64,000 nucleotides of DNA from Mycobacterium persicum (GTDB taxonomy: Bacteria > Actinomycetota > Actinomycetes > Mycobacteriales > Mycobacteriaceae): the NCBI RefSeq assembly GCF_002086675.1, contig NZ_MVIF01000012.1, positions 1 to 64,000 on the forward strand. The letters run 5' to 3'. Shown one piece after another: positions 17,979 through 28,252 of the stretch. The position numbers were made by a program, and so were the translations under genes. Below the pieces are notes generated by a model, which saw nothing but the letters and a program-made list of their open reading frames with translations, was not told where the DNA came from and made no database searches. Positions within the stretch are counted from its first letter, which is position 1; every line of letters starts with the position of its first letter.

Positions 17979-18416
17979 ATGAGTCCGGTTACCAGCGTTG
18001 TGAAACGAATGTGGCTGCTGCTGGCCGTCTCAGCCGTGGCGATTGTGGCAGCGCTGGGTATCTATCGTCTCCACCGCGTCTTCGGCGCTCACGAGCATCC
18101 CGCCGTGATGGCCAAGGCTGATATCGGTGTCCCGCTGTTCAACCCGAAGCAAGTGGTCTACGAAGTTTTCGGCCCCGCCTCGACCGCAAGGATCGCCTAC
18201 CTGGACCCCGACGCCCGCGTGCTGCAGCTGCCGGACGTGCCGCTGCCGTGGTCGCAGACGGTCACCACGACGCTGCCCGCGGTCAGTGTGAACCTGATGG
18301 CGCAGAGCAACGCCGACACCATCGGCTGCCGGATCATCGTGAACGGCGCCGTCAAGGACGAAAGGTCGGTCACCAGACCCAAAGCCTTGACCTTTTGCCA
18401 GGTGACATCGGCATGA
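17979..18416 (+). CDS. mmpS2: MmpS family membrane/periplasmic accessory protein (MmpS2-like)
   Basis: A 145-residue MmpS protein: one N-terminal helix ([20 protein letters not shown]) followed by a periplasmic beta-rich domain with the family text [20 protein letters not shown] and [16 protein letters not shown]. It ends with [16 protein letters not shown] and a conserved Cys. MmpS proteins partner MmpL transporters. The start [14 protein letters not shown] is chosen because AGGTGAGG lies just upstream and the length matches the family; in-frame upstream sequence looks non-coding. The TGA overlaps the mmpL ATG (ATGA). Its position after serB1 matches Rv0506, apart from the inserted pao genes. 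Confidence 0.92.
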   Translation: MSPVTSVVKRMWLLLAVSAVAIVAALGIYRLHRVFGAHEHPAVMAKADIGVPLFNPKQVVYEVFGPASTARIAYLDPDARVLQLPDVPLPWSQTVTTTLPAVSVNLMAQSNADTIGCRIIVNGAVKDERSVTRPKALTFCQVTSA

Positions 18417-21400
18417 GCGAACGGGATGGCGCGGCGGCGCCAAAGCGCCCGCTTCTGCCGCGGCTGATCCGCCGTTTTGCGGTGCTGATCCTGTTGTTAT
18501 GGCTGGGGTTCACCGCGATCGTCAATCTCGCCGTTCCGCAGCTGGAAGCGGTGGGAAAGGCCCACTCGGTATCGATGAGCCCCAGCGATGCGCCGTCGAT
18601 CGAGGCGATAAGACGCGTCGGCCAGGTATTCAAGGAGTTCGACTCCGATAATGCCGTGACCATTGTGCTGGAAGGCGATAAGCCACTCGGCGACGCGGCG
18701 CACCAATTTTACGGCGAGCTGATGAAAAGGCTTTCAGCTGATACCAAGCACGTCGCACACATTCAGGACTTCTGGGGTGATCCGTTGACCGCCGGCGGAT
18801 CACAGAGCGCGGACGACAAAGCCGCATATGTCGTGGTGTATCTCGTCGGTGACAACGAAACCGAAGCATACGCGTCGGTGCACGCCGTCCGGCATATCGT
18901 GGACACCACACGGCCGCCGCAGGGTGTCAAGGCCTACGTCACCGGTCCGTCGGCACTGAACGCTGACCAGGCCGAGGCCGGGGACAAAAGCATCGCCAAG
19001 GTCACCGCGATCACCAGCCTGGTGATCGCGGTGATGCTGCTTTTCATTTACCGCTCCGTGGTCACCGCGTTTCTGGTCTTGATCATGGTCGGGATTGACC
19101 TCGGGGCAATCCGGGGAACCATTGCCTTTCTCGCCGACCACAACGTGTTCAGTCTCTCCACTTTCGCGACAAATCTGCTGGTCCTGTTGGCCATTGCGGC
19201 CACCACGGACTACGCGATATTCATGCTCGGTCGTTACCACGAAGCGCGCAACGCCGGCGAGGATCGCGAGACTGCCTTCTACACGATGTTCCATGGGACC
19301 GCCCACGTGATCTTGGGCTCCGGATTGACCATTGCCGGCGCCATGTATTGCCTCAGCTTCGCCCGGCTTCCGTATTTCAATACGCTCGGCCCGCCCTGCG
19401 CGATAGGCATGCTCGTCGCGGTCTTCGCAGCCCTCACGTTGGGCCCCGCGGTGCTCGCCATCGGCAGCTTCTTCAAGCTTTTCGACCCCAAGCGGAGATT
19501 GAACACCCGCCGCTGGCGGCGCGTGGGGACGGCAATCGTCCGCTGGCCGGGGCCGGTGCTGGCCGCGACGTGCGTGATCGCCTTTATCGGCCTGCTGGCG
19601 CTGCCCAGTTACAAGACGACCTACGACCTGCGCAAGTTCATGCCGGCCAGCATGCCGTCCAACGTCGGGGATGCGGCGGCGGGCCGGCATTTTTCGCGGG
19701 CCCGGTTGAACCCCGAGGTGCTGATGGTCGAGACCGACCACGATATGCGTAATCCGGTGGACATGCTGGTGTTGGACAAGATCGCCAAAAACATTTACCA
19801 CAGTCGCGGTATCGAACAAGTCAAGTCGATTACCCGGCCGTTGGGAACAACTATCAAGCACACGTCGATACCGTTCATCATCAGCATGCAGGGTGTCTCG
19901 AACACCGAAAACATGCAGTTCATGAAGGCGCGTATGGACGACATGCTGATACAGGTACAGGCGATGGATGTCTCCATCGCCACGATGCACACGATGTACG
20001 AACTCATGGGCGAAGTCATTGACAATACCGTCGACATGGACCACCTCACCCACGACCTGTCGAATATCACCAACACATTGCGGGATCACATCGCGGATTT
20101 CGAGGACTTCTTCCGGCCGATTCGCAGCTACTTTTACTGGGACAAACACTGCTACGACATCCCGGTCTGCTGGTCGATCAGATCAATATTCGACATGATC
20201 GACAACGTCGATCAAATGAGCGAGAAACTCGAATATCTGGTCACGGACATGGATATTCTGGTGAAACTCCTGCCGCAGATGCGCGCCCAGATTCCACCGA
20301 TGATCAACACGATGACGATCATGCGGGACATGCTGGTTGTCTGGCACGGGACATTGCAGTCGTTCTATGACCAGTCCGATACGGGCAGCAAGGATCCCGG
20401 CGCGATGGGCCGGGTCTTCGACGCCGCGCAAATCGATGATTCCTTCTATCTGCCGCAGTCGGCGTTCAAGAATCCCGACTTCCAGCGCGGCCTGAAGATG
20501 TTCTTATCGCCGGACGGCAAAGCGGCCCGCTTCATCATTGCTCTGGAGGGCGATCCCGCGACATCGGCGGGTATCGCCCGGGTCGAGCAGATCAAGGATG
20601 AGGCGCGCGAGGCCATCAAAGGCACTCCGTTGCAGGGCGCCGCCATCTATCTGGGCGGTACCGCGGCGACGTTCCGCGACATTCAGGAGGCCGCCACCTT
20701 CGACCTGCTGATCGCCGGAGTGGCCGCGATCAGTTTGATCGTCATCATCATGATGCTCATCACCCGAAGTGTCGTCGCCGCGGCCGTCATCGTCGGGACG
20801 GTGTTGGTATCCATGGGGTCGTCGTTCGGCCTGTCGGTGCTGGTATGGGAGGACATCCTCGGCATCGAGTTGTACTGGCTGGTATTGGCGATGTCGGTGA
20901 TCCTGCTGCTGGCCGTGGGATCGGATTACAACCTGTTGCTGATCTCGCGGCTCAAAGAAGAAATCGGGGCGGGGCTCAATACCGGGATCATCCGCGCGAT
21001 GGCTGGCACCGGCGGAGTGGTGACGGCCGCAGGCATGGTGTTCGCCGTGACCATGTCGCTCTTCGTGTTCAGCGATCTGCGGATCATCGGTCAGATCGGC
21101 ACCACCATCGGGTTGGGCCTGTTGTTCGACACGTTGATCGTCCGCTCGTTCATGACACCGTCCATTGCCGCGTTGTTGGGACGCTGGTTCTGGTGGCCGC
21201 AGCGGGTCCGCCCGCGCCCGGCGAGTCGGATGCTGCGGGCCTACGGGCCTCGCCGGCTGGTCCGCGCCCTACTGCTGCCGCCCAACGGCACCTCGGCAGC
21301 CGGGGACCGGCGCGCCGGTTTCGGTCCCGGCGGAGCCCGATCAGCGATGCCCCACGAGGCGGCGTCCCGGCCTCTCGACGACGCCGACGATTCGGGCGGC

Positions 21401-21454
21401 GCCGGCCAACACCACTGGCAAGCCCGGGACACCGACCCCGAACCCGCGCCCTAA
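18413..21454 (+). CDS. mmpL2: MmpL family RND transporter (MmpL2-like)
   Basis: A 1013-residue RND-superfamily transporter that exports lipids or siderophore-like molecules. An N-terminal helix ([20 protein letters not shown]) is followed by a periplasmic domain, then a block of helices with the MmpL proton-relay text [20 protein letters not shown]. After a second large periplasmic domain (residues about 430-760, rich in Met and Asp) a second helix block carries [17 protein letters not shown]. The cytoplasmic tail of about 70 residues is Pro/Arg rich. It is translationally coupled to mmpS2. The cargo is unknown. The usual duplicated RND layout is complete with no frameshift. Confidence 0.94.
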   Translation: MSERDGAAAPKRPLLPRLIRRFAVLILLLWLGFTAIVNLAVPQLEAVGKAHSVSMSPSDAPSIEAIRRVGQVFKEFDSDNAVTIVLEGDKPLGDAAHQFYGELMKRLSADTKHVAHIQDFWGDPLTAGGSQSADDKAAYVVVYLVGDNETEAYASVHAVRHIVDTTRPPQGVKAYVTGPSALNADQAEAGDKSIAKVTAITSLVIAVMLLFIYRSVVTAFLVLIMVGIDLGAIRGTIAFLADHNVFSLSTFATNLLVLLAIAATTDYAIFMLGRYHEARNAGEDRETAFYTMFHGTAHVILGSGLTIAGAMYCLSFARLPYFNTLGPPCAIGMLVAVFAALTLGPAVLAIGSFFKLFDPKRRLNTRRWRRVGTAIVRWPGPVLAATCVIAFIGLLALPSYKTTYDLRKFMPASMPSNVGDAAAGRHFSRARLNPEVLMVETDHDMRNPVDMLVLDKIAKNIYHSRGIEQVKSITRPLGTTIKHTSIPFIISMQGVSNTENMQFMKARMDDMLIQVQAMDVSIATMHTMYELMGEVIDNTVDMDHLTHDLSNITNTLRDHIADFEDFFRPIRSYFYWDKHCYDIPVCWSIRSIFDMIDNVDQMSEKLEYLVTDMDILVKLLPQMRAQIPPMINTMTIMRDMLVVWHGTLQSFYDQSDTGSKDPGAMGRVFDAAQIDDSFYLPQSAFKNPDFQRGLKMFLSPDGKAARFIIALEGDPATSAGIARVEQIKDEAREAIKGTPLQGAAIYLGGTAATFRDIQEAATFDLLIAGVAAISLIVIIMMLITRSVVAAAVIVGTVLVSMGSSFGLSVLVWEDILGIELYWLVLAMSVILLLAVGSDYNLLLISRLKEEIGAGLNTGIIRAMAGTGGVVTAAGMVFAVTMSLFVFSDLRIIGQIGTTIGLGLLFDTLIVRSFMTPSIAALLGRWFWWPQRVRPRPASRMLRAYGPRRLVRALLLPPNGTSAAGDRRAGFGPGGARSAMPHEAASRPLDDADDSGGAGQHHWQARDTDPEPAP

Positions 21455-21547
21455 CGAACCCCGCGCCCGGTAAGGCGCGCTTCGCCGAGCACTCGAGAAC
21501 CCGACGAGCCCGCGTCCCGCGGCACCGGGAATGCCACACTGGTGCCC

Positions 21548-21826
21548 ATGACGCCGTCAGCACCGCGGTCCGGGCGCCGCCAGGTGGAGCTGCTGACCCG
21601 CGACGGCTGCGCGATCTGCCTGCGGGTACACGCGCAGCTGGCCGAGCTGTCCCGAGAGCTGGGGTTCGAGTTGGTCAGCACCGACGTCGACGCCGCTGCC
21701 GCGGCCGGGAAGACCGGCCTGCGGGCCGAGTTCGGCGACCGGCTGCCGGTGATCTTGCTGGATGGTCGCGAACATAGTTACTGGGAAGTCGACGAAGCCC
21801 GGCTCCGCGCTGACCTGGCCGGCTGA
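21548..21826 (+). CDS. glutaredoxin-like protein with CxxC motif (Rv0508-like)
   Basis: A 92-residue thioredoxin-fold protein of the glutaredoxin 2/DUF836 type. The redox motif is CAIC, followed by LRVHAQLAELSRELGFEL, then the cis-Pro region RLPVILLDG and the C-terminal HSYWEVDEARLRADL. The start is ATG 21548; a GTG two codons earlier (21542) is an alternative. It corresponds to Rv0508 and sits between mmpL2 and the hem operon. A role in redox control near heme synthesis is possible but is only inferred from position. Confidence 0.85.
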   Translation: MTPSAPRSGRRQVELLTRDGCAICLRVHAQLAELSRELGFELVSTDVDAAAAAGKTGLRAEFGDRLPVILLDGREHSYWEVDEARLRADLAG

Positions 21827-21935
21827 GAAGGCGCTGGCAGGTCGCTCAATTATTTGGTAGCCCACCTGACAACCGTCTACCGTAGAAAGCAGTTCACTTC
21901 TCAAGGCGCAAGGGAGCGGGCCAGGTGGTGCTGCC

Positions 21936-23333
21936 GTGAGCATCCTGCTCTTCGGGGTTTCGCACCGCAGCGCGCCGGTTTCCGTCTTGGAACAACTCAG
22001 CATCGACGAGTCCGAGCAAGTCAAGATCGTCGACAAGATTTTGCAATCAGCGCTGGTCACCGAGGCCATGGTGCTGTCGACGTGCAACCGCGTCGAGGTG
22101 TATGCGGTGGTGGAGGCGTTCCACGGCGGCCTGTCGGTGATCGGCCAGGTACTGTCCGAGCACTCCGGCATGTCGATGGGTGACCTGACCAAACACGCCT
22201 ACGTCCGCTACAGCGAGGCCGCGGTCGAGCACCTGTTCGCGGTGGCCAGCGGCCTGGATTCGGCCGTGATCGGCGAGCAGCAGGTGTTGGGCCAGGTCCG
22301 CCGCTCGTATGCCGCCGCCGAGGCCAACCGCACTGTGGGCCGGGTGTTGCACGAACTGGCCCAGCGGGCGCTGTCGGTGGGCAAGCGGGTGCACTCCGAA
22401 ACCGGAATCGATGCTGCCGGTGCTTCGGTGGTGTCGGTCGCCCTGGACATCGCCGAACGACACCTGGGCGGGCTGGAGGCCAAGACCGCAGTGGTGGTCG
22501 GCGCCGGGGCGATGGGTGCGCTGTCGGCCGCCCACCTGACTCGGGCCGGTATCGGGCGGATCCGGGTGCTCAACCGCTCGGTGCCGCGGGCGCAGCGGCT
22601 GGCGGGCAAGGTCCGCGGAGCGGGCGTACCGGCCGAGGTGATGAGACTCGATCGCCTGGCCGAGGCGCTGTCCGACGCCGACGTGGTGGTCTGCTGCACC
22701 GGAGCGGTGAGTCCGGTGGTTTCGCTGGCCGACGTGCACCATGCGCTGGCTCACGCCCGCCGAGACGAAGAGACCCAACCGTTGGTCATCTGCGATCTGG
22801 GGATGCCCCGCGACGTCGATCCGGCGGTGGCCGGCCTGCCGGGCGTCTGGGTCGTCGACGTGGACCGCGTCCAACACGAGCCGTCGGCCCACGCCACGGC
22901 GGCCGACGTCGACGCCGCCCGCCACATCGTCGCCGCCGAAGTTGCCGCCTACCTGGTGGGGCAGCGGATGGCGGAGGTAACGCCGACGGTCACGGCGTTG
23001 CGCCAGCGGGCCGCCGAGGTGGTGGAGGCGGAGTTGCTGCGCCTGGAGAACCGGCTACCCGACTTGGAGCGCGCCGAGCGTGACGAGGTGGCCCGCACCG
23101 TGCGGCGGGTGGTGGACAAATTGCTGCACGCGCCCACGGTGCGGATCAAGCAACTGGCCAGCGCTCCCGGCGGCGACAGCTACGCCGAGGCGCTGCGCGA
23201 GCTTTTCGAACTCGATCAGACGGCTGTCGATGCCGTCGCAACCGCAGCCGAATTGCCAGCGGTGTCCAGCGGATTCGACGCGGGCAGGCACCCCGGTGAC
23301 CTGCCGCACGACCGGAACCCGTTTGGCGAGTAG
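21936..23333 (+). CDS. hemA: glutamyl-tRNA reductase
   Basis: A 465-residue enzyme that reduces glutamyl-tRNA(Glu) to glutamate-1-semialdehyde with NADPH, the committed step of C5 heme synthesis. It starts at GTG ([20 protein letters not shown]). The catalytic cysteine is in [18 protein letters not shown] (about residue 50). NADPH-binding text is [19 protein letters not shown]. The C-terminal dimerisation helices end in a variable Pro/Asp tail. It heads hemA-hemC-hemD-hemB; the partner hemL is elsewhere in this window. The 109 bases upstream are relatively AT-rich and probably hold the promoter. Confidence 0.96.
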   Translation: MSILLFGVSHRSAPVSVLEQLSIDESEQVKIVDKILQSALVTEAMVLSTCNRVEVYAVVEAFHGGLSVIGQVLSEHSGMSMGDLTKHAYVRYSEAAVEHLFAVASGLDSAVIGEQQVLGQVRRSYAAAEANRTVGRVLHELAQRALSVGKRVHSETGIDAAGASVVSVALDIAERHLGGLEAKTAVVVGAGAMGALSAAHLTRAGIGRIRVLNRSVPRAQRLAGKVRGAGVPAEVMRLDRLAEALSDADVVVCCTGAVSPVVSLADVHHALAHARRDEETQPLVICDLGMPRDVDPAVAGLPGVWVVDVDRVQHEPSAHATAADVDAARHIVAAEVAAYLVGQRMAEVTPTVTALRQRAAEVVEAELLRLENRLPDLERAERDEVARTVRRVVDKLLHAPTVRIKQLASAPGGDSYAEALRELFELDQTAVDAVATAAELPAVSSGFDAGRHPGDLPHDRNPFGE

Positions 23334-23346
23334 CTGATTGTCACAC

Positions 23347-24300
23347 GTGATCCGGATAGGTACCCGGGGCAGTCTGCTGGCCACCACCCAGGCCGCGACG
23401 GTCAGAGACGCGCTCATCGCCAACGGCCACCCGGCCGAGTTGGTGACCATCAGCACCGCCGGCGACCGGTCGTCAGCGCCGATCGAGACGCTCGGCGTGG
23501 GCGTCTTCACCACCGCGTTGCGTGAGGCCATCGAAGACGGTCGCGTCGACGCGGCCGTGCACTCGCACAAGGATTTGCCCACCGCCGAAGATCGGCGGTT
23601 CACAATCGCGGCGATACCGCGGCGCAACGATCCCCGCGATGCGGTGGTGGCCCGCGACGGGCTGGTGCTGGGGGAGTTGCCGGCCGGATCGCTGGTCGGC
23701 ACCTCCTCCCCGCGGCGGGCCGCACAGCTTAGAGCATTGGGTCTCGGTTTGGAAATCCGCCCCCTAAGAGGCAACCTAGATACCAGGTTGAACAGGGTAA
23801 GCAGTGGTGATCTTGACGCCATCGTGGTGGCCCGGGCAGGTCTGGCCCGGCTGGGCCGCCTCGATGATGTCACCGAGACGTTGGAGCCCGTGCAGATGTT
23901 GCCAGCGCCGGCGCAAGGCGCGCTCGCCGTCGAATGCCGGGCAGCTGACCACCGGTTGGCGGCGGTGCTGGCGGAGCTGGACGATGCCGACACGCGAGCG
24001 GCGGTCACCGCGGAACGAGCCCTGCTGGCCGAACTGGAGGCCGGTTGCTCGGCACCGGTGGGCGCGATCGCCGAGGTGGTCGAGTCCATCGATGAGGAGG
24101 GGCGGGTCTTCGAAGAGCTGTCGCTGCGCGGCTGCGTGGCGGCGCTGGACGGATCCGACGTGATCCGCGCGTCCGGCGTCGGCACCTCCGGTCGGGCACG
24201 GGAGCTCGGCCTCTCGGTCGCCGCGGAGCTGTTCGAACTGGGTGCCCGAGAACTGATGTGGGGAGCGCGGCACGACCCGCGCCAGGAAAAATTTGAGTGA
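23347..24300 (+). CDS. hemC: porphobilinogen deaminase (hydroxymethylbilane synthase)
   Basis: A 317-residue enzyme that joins four porphobilinogens into hydroxymethylbilane. The GTG at 23347 gives [16 protein letters not shown] as in other mycobacteria; a TTG three codons upstream is possible. Key text is [55 protein letters not shown] and [13 protein letters not shown], whose Cys carries the dipyrromethane cofactor. It begins 13 bases after hemA and lies ahead of hemD in the operon. Confidence 0.96.
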   Translation: MIRIGTRGSLLATTQAATVRDALIANGHPAELVTISTAGDRSSAPIETLGVGVFTTALREAIEDGRVDAAVHSHKDLPTAEDRRFTIAAIPRRNDPRDAVVARDGLVLGELPAGSLVGTSSPRRAAQLRALGLGLEIRPLRGNLDTRLNRVSSGDLDAIVVARAGLARLGRLDDVTETLEPVQMLPAPAQGALAVECRAADHRLAAVLAELDDADTRAAVTAERALLAELEAGCSAPVGAIAEVVESIDEEGRVFEELSLRGCVAALDGSDVIRASGVGTSGRARELGLSVAAELFELGARELMWGARHDPRQEKFE

Positions 24301-24316
24301 CGTGGGAGCGACAATG

Positions 24317-25987
24317 ATGACGCGAGGGCGTAAGCCGACTCCGGGCCGCATCACTTTCGTGGGTTCTGGTCCCGGCGACCCGGGTCTGCTGACCACACGG
24401 GCTGCCGCGGTGTTGGCCAACGCCGCCCTGGTGTTCACCGACCCCGATGTACCCGAACCGGTGCTGGCGCTGATCGGCAAGGACCTGCCACCGGTATCCG
24501 GGCCGGCGCCGGCGGCCGCCCATGCGGGGGAGAACGTCGGCGTGGCTGCGGGAGAGTCCGCTCCGAGCGCCCCGGCGGTGGTCTCGAGCGGCCCCGACAT
24601 CCGCCCGGCGCTGGGCGAACCCGCCGATGTGGCCAAGATGCTGACCACCGAGGCCCGTTCGGGTGCCGACGTGGTGCGGCTGGTGGCCGGCGACCCTTTG
24701 TCGGTGGACGCGGTCATCACCGAGGTGAACGCCGTGGCGCGCACCCACCTGCACTTCGAGGTCGTGCCCGGGCTGGCCGCCACCAGCGCGGTCCCGACCT
24801 ATGCCGGGCTGCCGCTGGGGTCGTCGCACACGGTGGCCGACGTGCGCGGCGAACTCGATGACACCGATTGGGATGCGCTGGCCGCTGCCCCGGGACCGCT
24901 GATCCTGCAGGCGACCGCGTCGCATCTGGCCGACGCCGCGCGCACCCTGCTCGACCACGAGCTGGCCGACACGACGCCATGCGTGGTCACCGCACATGGC
25001 ACCACCTGCCAGCAGCGCTCCGTCGAAACCACGCTGCAGGGACTGACCGATCCGGCCATCCTGGGCGGCGCCGACCCCGCTGGCCCGTTCGCCGGCCCGC
25101 TGGTGGTGACCATCGGCAAGACCGTGAGCAACCGGGGCAGGCTGAACTGGTGGGAGAGCCGGGCGCTGTACGGCTGGACGGTGCTGGTGCCCCGCACCAA
25201 GGACCAGGCCGGCGAGATGAGCGAGCGGTTGACGTCCTACGGGGCGCTGCCGGTCGAGGTGCCGACCATTGCCGTCGAACCGCCGCGCAGCCCCGCGCAG
25301 ATGGAACGCGCCGTCAAGGGCCTGGTCGACGGCCGGTTCCAATGGGTGGTGTTCACCTCGACCAACGCGGTGCGGGCCGTCTGGGAGAAATTCGGCGAAT
25401 TCGGACTGGACGCGCGGGCGTTCTCCGGGGTCAAGATCGCTTGTGTCGGCGAATCGACCGCCGACCGGGTTCGGGCCTTCGGGATCAGCCCCGAGCTGGT
25501 GCCGTCCGGTGAGCAGTCGTCGATGGGTCTGCTCGACGAATTCCCGCCATATGACAGCATTTTCGACCCGGTCAACCGGGTCCTGCTGCCGCGCGCCGAC
25601 ATCGCCACCGAAACGCTGGCCGAGGGACTGCGCGAACGTGGCTGGGAAATCGAGGACGTCACCGCCTACCGGACCGTGCGGGCCGCGCCGCCGCCGGCGG
25701 CCACCCGCGAAATGATCAAGACGGGCGGTTTCGACGCGGTGTGCTTCACCTCGAGCTCAACCGTGCGCAACCTGGTCGGCATTGCCGGCAAGCCGCACGC
25801 ACGCACCATCATCGCCTGCATCGGCCCCAAAACCGCCGAGACCGCCGCAGAATTCGGGCTTCGGGTGGATGTCCAGCCGGAGACCGCCGCGGTGGGTCCG
25901 CTGGTCGACGCCCTGGCCGAACATGCCGCCCGATTGCGCGCCGAGGGCGCGCTGCCGCCGCCGCGCAAGAAGAGCCGCAGGCGCTAG
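24317..25987 (+). CDS. hemD: fused uroporphyrinogen-III methyltransferase-like / uroporphyrinogen-III synthase
   Basis: A 556-residue fusion typical of actinobacteria. Residues 1-265 resemble a SUMT/CobA methyltransferase (ITFVGSGPGDPGLLTTRAAA; VRLVAGDPLSVDAVI; VVPGLAATSAVPTYAGLPLG). They contain a low-complexity Ala/Gly/Pro insertion at about residues 45-75, so methyltransferase activity is not assured. Residues 285-545 are the HemD synthase, which closes and inverts ring D (LVPRTKDQAGEMSERLTSYG; FTSTNAVRAVWEKFGEFG; CFTSSSTVRNLVGIAG; CIGPKTAETAAEFGL). ATG 24317 is preceded by GGGAG; ATG 24314 is equally plausible. It starts 16 bases after hemC. Confidence 0.93.
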   Translation: MTRGRKPTPGRITFVGSGPGDPGLLTTRAAAVLANAALVFTDPDVPEPVLALIGKDLPPVSGPAPAAAHAGENVGVAAGESAPSAPAVVSSGPDIRPALGEPADVAKMLTTEARSGADVVRLVAGDPLSVDAVITEVNAVARTHLHFEVVPGLAATSAVPTYAGLPLGSSHTVADVRGELDDTDWDALAAAPGPLILQATASHLADAARTLLDHELADTTPCVVTAHGTTCQQRSVETTLQGLTDPAILGGADPAGPFAGPLVVTIGKTVSNRGRLNWWESRALYGWTVLVPRTKDQAGEMSERLTSYGALPVEVPTIAVEPPRSPAQMERAVKGLVDGRFQWVVFTSTNAVRAVWEKFGEFGLDARAFSGVKIACVGESTADRVRAFGISPELVPSGEQSSMGLLDEFPPYDSIFDPVNRVLLPRADIATETLAEGLRERGWEIEDVTAYRTVRAAPPPAATREMIKTGGFDAVCFTSSSTVRNLVGIAGKPHARTIIACIGPKTAETAAEFGLRVDVQPETAAVGPLVDALAEHAARLRAEGALPPPRKKSRRR

Positions 25988-26006
25988 TGGCCGCGGGTCG
26001 CCGCGC

Positions 26007-26987
26007 ATGAGCTCCCCGCGGCAGCGGCCACGCCGGCTCCGCTCAACCCCCGCGATGCGTCGTTTGGTGGCGCAAACCTCCTTGGAGCCAAGGCATTTGG
26101 TGCTACCGATGTTCGTCGCCGACGGTATATCGGAATCGCAGCCGATCCGTTCTATGCCGGGCGTGGTGCAGCACACCCGTGATTCGCTGCGCGGCGCCGC
26201 CGCCGACGCGGTCGCCGCCGGAGTGGGCGGGCTGATGCTGTTCGGTGTGCCCCGGGACGCGTCGAAAGACGCTATCGGTTCGGCCGGCACCGACCCGGAC
26301 GGCATCCTCAACGTCGCGCTTCGGGACCTGGCCAAGGACCTGGGCGACGCGACGGTGTTGATGGCCGACACCTGCCTGGACGAGTTCACCGACCACGGGC
26401 ATTGCGGTGTCCTCGACGAGCGCGGCCGGGTCGACAACGACGCCACCGTGGACCGCTACGTGGAACTGGCGGTGGCCCAAGCACGGGCAGGGGCCCACGT
26501 GGTCGGTCCGAGCGGGATGATGGACGGCCAGGTGGGCGCGATCCGCGACGGCCTGGACGCCGCCGGCTACACCGACGTGGTGATCCTGGCCTACGCCGCC
26601 AAGTTCGCCTCGGCCTTCTACGGACCCTTCCGGGAGGCGGTGAGCTGCAGCCTGTCCGGCGACCGGCGGACCTACCAGCAGGAACCGGGCAATGCACGCG
26701 AGGCGCTGCGGGAAATCCAGCTGGATCTGGACGAGGGTGCCGACATCGTGATGGTCAAACCGGCGATGGGATACCTGGACATCGTGTCCGCGGCGGCCGC
26801 CAATTCACCGGTGCCGGTGGCCGCCTACCAGGTCTCGGGGGAGTACGCGATGATTCGCGCGGCCGCGGCTCACAACTGGATCGACGAACGTGCCGCCGCG
26901 CTGGAATCGCTGACCAGCATCCGGCGCGCCGGGGCCGATATCGTGCTCAGCTACTGGGCCGCCGAAGCGGCGGGTTGGCTTTCGTGA
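26007..26987 (+). CDS. hemB: delta-aminolevulinic acid dehydratase (porphobilinogen synthase)
   Basis: A 326-residue enzyme that condenses two 5-aminolevulinates into porphobilinogen. The start MSSPRQRPRRLRSTPAMRRL fits the family. The two active-site lysines lie in ILAYAAKFASAFYGPFREA and ADIVMVKPAMGYLD. The metal region reads DTCLDEFTDHGHCG; the Cys-x-Cys of zinc enzymes is replaced by Cys-x-Asp, so this looks like a Mg-type enzyme. Twenty bases separate it from hemD, and its stop overlaps a possible GTG of the next gene. Confidence 0.96.
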   Translation: MSSPRQRPRRLRSTPAMRRLVAQTSLEPRHLVLPMFVADGISESQPIRSMPGVVQHTRDSLRGAAADAVAAGVGGLMLFGVPRDASKDAIGSAGTDPDGILNVALRDLAKDLGDATVLMADTCLDEFTDHGHCGVLDERGRVDNDATVDRYVELAVAQARAGAHVVGPSGMMDGQVGAIRDGLDAAGYTDVVILAYAAKFASAFYGPFREAVSCSLSGDRRTYQQEPGNAREALREIQLDLDEGADIVMVKPAMGYLDIVSAAAANSPVPVAAYQVSGEYAMIRAAAAHNWIDERAAALESLTSIRRAGADIVLSYWAAEAAGWLS

Positions 26988-26998
26988 CGGAGGCTTCC

Positions 26999-27541
26999 AT
27001 GACATCAGCGGGGGACACCAAATCCAAGCCGTTGTTCTACGAACCCGGCGCCAGCTGGTACTGGCTGTTGGCCGGTCCGATCGCGGCGGTGTCGATGATG
27101 TTGATCGAAATGTCCGGCGGCGGCGGGGTTGGGCTGGTGACGCCGGCGATTTTCCTGGTGATGGTGTCGGTGTTCGTGGCGGTGCAAGTGAAGGCGGCGC
27201 GCATCCACACCTCCGTGGAACTCACCGAAGACGCGTTGCGACAGGGCACCGAGACCATCCTGGTGTCCGAGATCGTGAAGGTGTTTCCCGAGCCGGAGAA
27301 TTCGGAGGCATCGGGCAAGCCGTTGGCCACGTGGCAGTCGGCGCGGGCGCTCGGCGAACTGGTCGGGGTGCCGCGGGGCCGGGTGGGCATCGGTCTGAAG
27401 CTCACCGGGGGCCGCACCGCCCAAGCCTGGGCGCGACGACATCGTCACCTGCGGGCTGCGCTGACTCCACTGGTCACCGAGCGCGTCGAGCCCGTCCAGG
27501 TGGACGTCGACGATGACGACGACACGGGGTCGGCGCGGTGA
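26999..27541 (+). CDS. conserved membrane protein in the hem operon (Rv0513-like)
   Basis: A 180-residue protein starting MTSAGDTKSKPLFYEPGASW, with GGAGG five bases before the ATG. An alternative GTG at 26984 would overlap the hemB stop. Two helices follow near the N-terminus (WYWLLAGPIAAVSMMLIEMS and TPAIFLVMVSVFVAVQVKAA). The C-terminal half is soluble, with VELTEDALRQGTETILVSEI and a very acidic end (DVDDDDDTGSAR). This matches the DUF3093-like actinobacterial layout, though that name is uncertain. It corresponds to Rv0513. Function is unknown. Confidence 0.85.
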   Translation: MTSAGDTKSKPLFYEPGASWYWLLAGPIAAVSMMLIEMSGGGGVGLVTPAIFLVMVSVFVAVQVKAARIHTSVELTEDALRQGTETILVSEIVKVFPEPENSEASGKPLATWQSARALGELVGVPRGRVGIGLKLTGGRTAQAWARRHRHLRAALTPLVTERVEPVQVDVDDDDDTGSAR

Positions 27542-27819
27542 CGGCCCGTCACCGGGCGGTGGCCGAGCTGGCCGTGTCCGTGGTCGCGGCGGTGGCCACC
27601 GCGGCAAGCTGGCTGCATACCCGGTCGACAGTGGTGGTGGGGCCGGTTGCCGACGGGCAACCGGTCACCGTGTCCGTGGTCTATCACCCGCAGCTGCTGG
27701 TGCTGACGTTGTTGCTGGCGACGGTCGCCGGAATTTTCGCGGTGGTGGGGGCGGCCCGGTTGCGGCGAAGTGCCCGGCCATCGGCGGGCGCTGAGCGGAC
27801 TGCTAAGCCGTCTTCCTGA
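27538..27819 (+). CDS. small two-helix membrane protein (Rv0514-like)
   Basis: A 93-residue protein starting at a GTG that overlaps the previous stop (GTGA). It has two hydrophobic segments (LAVSVVAAVATAASWLH and LLVLTLLLATVAGIFAVVGA) joined by an extracytoplasmic loop of about 30 residues, and a basic C-terminus. It corresponds to Rv0514 and closes the hem transcription unit. Its end overlaps the convergent anti-anti-sigma gene by 17 bases. Confidence 0.82.
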   Translation: MTARHRAVAELAVSVVAAVATAASWLHTRSTVVVGPVADGQPVTVSVVYHPQLLVLTLLLATVAGIFAVVGAARLRRSARPSAGAERTAKPSS

Positions 27820-28252
27820 TCAGCGGCAGGACCAGCTGACGGCGGCTGACGATGGCGTCGGCCAAGTCGCGAAGCGCCTCGTGGACGGAGCCGGTGAGCG
27901 GAAACGGTGCGTCGTCGGGGTCGTCACCGAGCAGCTGGCGGACGGCCGGGCTCGCGACCAGTGACCACTGCACACCGGCGGCTTGGCAGTTCTCGTCAAG
28001 CGTCTGCAACAGTGAGAGGCCGGCCGCGGAGAAGTAACTGACGCCGCTCAGGTCGAGGACCACCGGGTGATCCTCGAGGATGAACCGCCCAAGGTACTTG
28101 CTGACCTCATCGATATTGACGGCGTCGATGTCTCCGCGGATGGTCAGCACCGTGGCCAGGTGACGACAATGCGCCCGAATCTGCGCGCCGGCGCAGTCGT
28201 AGGTCCAGTTTCCCCGTCGACCCGTCGGATCAGCGACGTCGGCGATAGTCAT
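27803..28252 (-). CDS. anti-anti-sigma factor with STAS domain, OprA-like (Rv0516c)
   Basis: A 149-residue STAS-domain protein. The ATG at 28252 gives MTIADVADPTGRRGNWTYD and has GAGG seven bases upstream. The STAS core is VLTIRGDIDAVNIDEVSKYL, then VVLDLSGVSYFSAAGLSLLQ, where SpoIIAA proteins carry a phosphorylatable Ser at the SAAG/SGAG site. M. tuberculosis Rv0516c (OprA) is phosphorylated by PknD on Thr2 and links osmotic stress to sigma factor control; Thr2 is present here. It is convergent with the hem operon and divergent from the acyltransferase gene. Confidence 0.88.
   Translation of the reverse strand: MTIADVADPTGRRGNWTYDCAGAQIRAHCRHLATVLTIRGDIDAVNIDEVSKYLGRFILEDHPVVLDLSGVSYFSAAGLSLLQTLDENCQAAGVQWSLVASPAVRQLLGDDPDDAPFPLTGSVHEALRDLADAIVSRRQLVLPLIRKTA

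Noticed and set aside
18248..18412. Extended N-terminus of mmpL starting at 18248
   Set aside because: That stretch is the mmpS gene read in another frame. The ATG at 18413 overlaps the mmpS stop and gives a normal MmpL N-terminus.
18800..20149. A 449-codon open frame antisense to mmpL
   Set aside because: The sense strand has a complete MmpL. The antisense frame has no ribosome binding site or recognisable domain.
24005..25342. A 445-codon antisense frame across hemC/hemD
   Set aside because: It spans two conserved genes on the other strand and has shadow-type composition.
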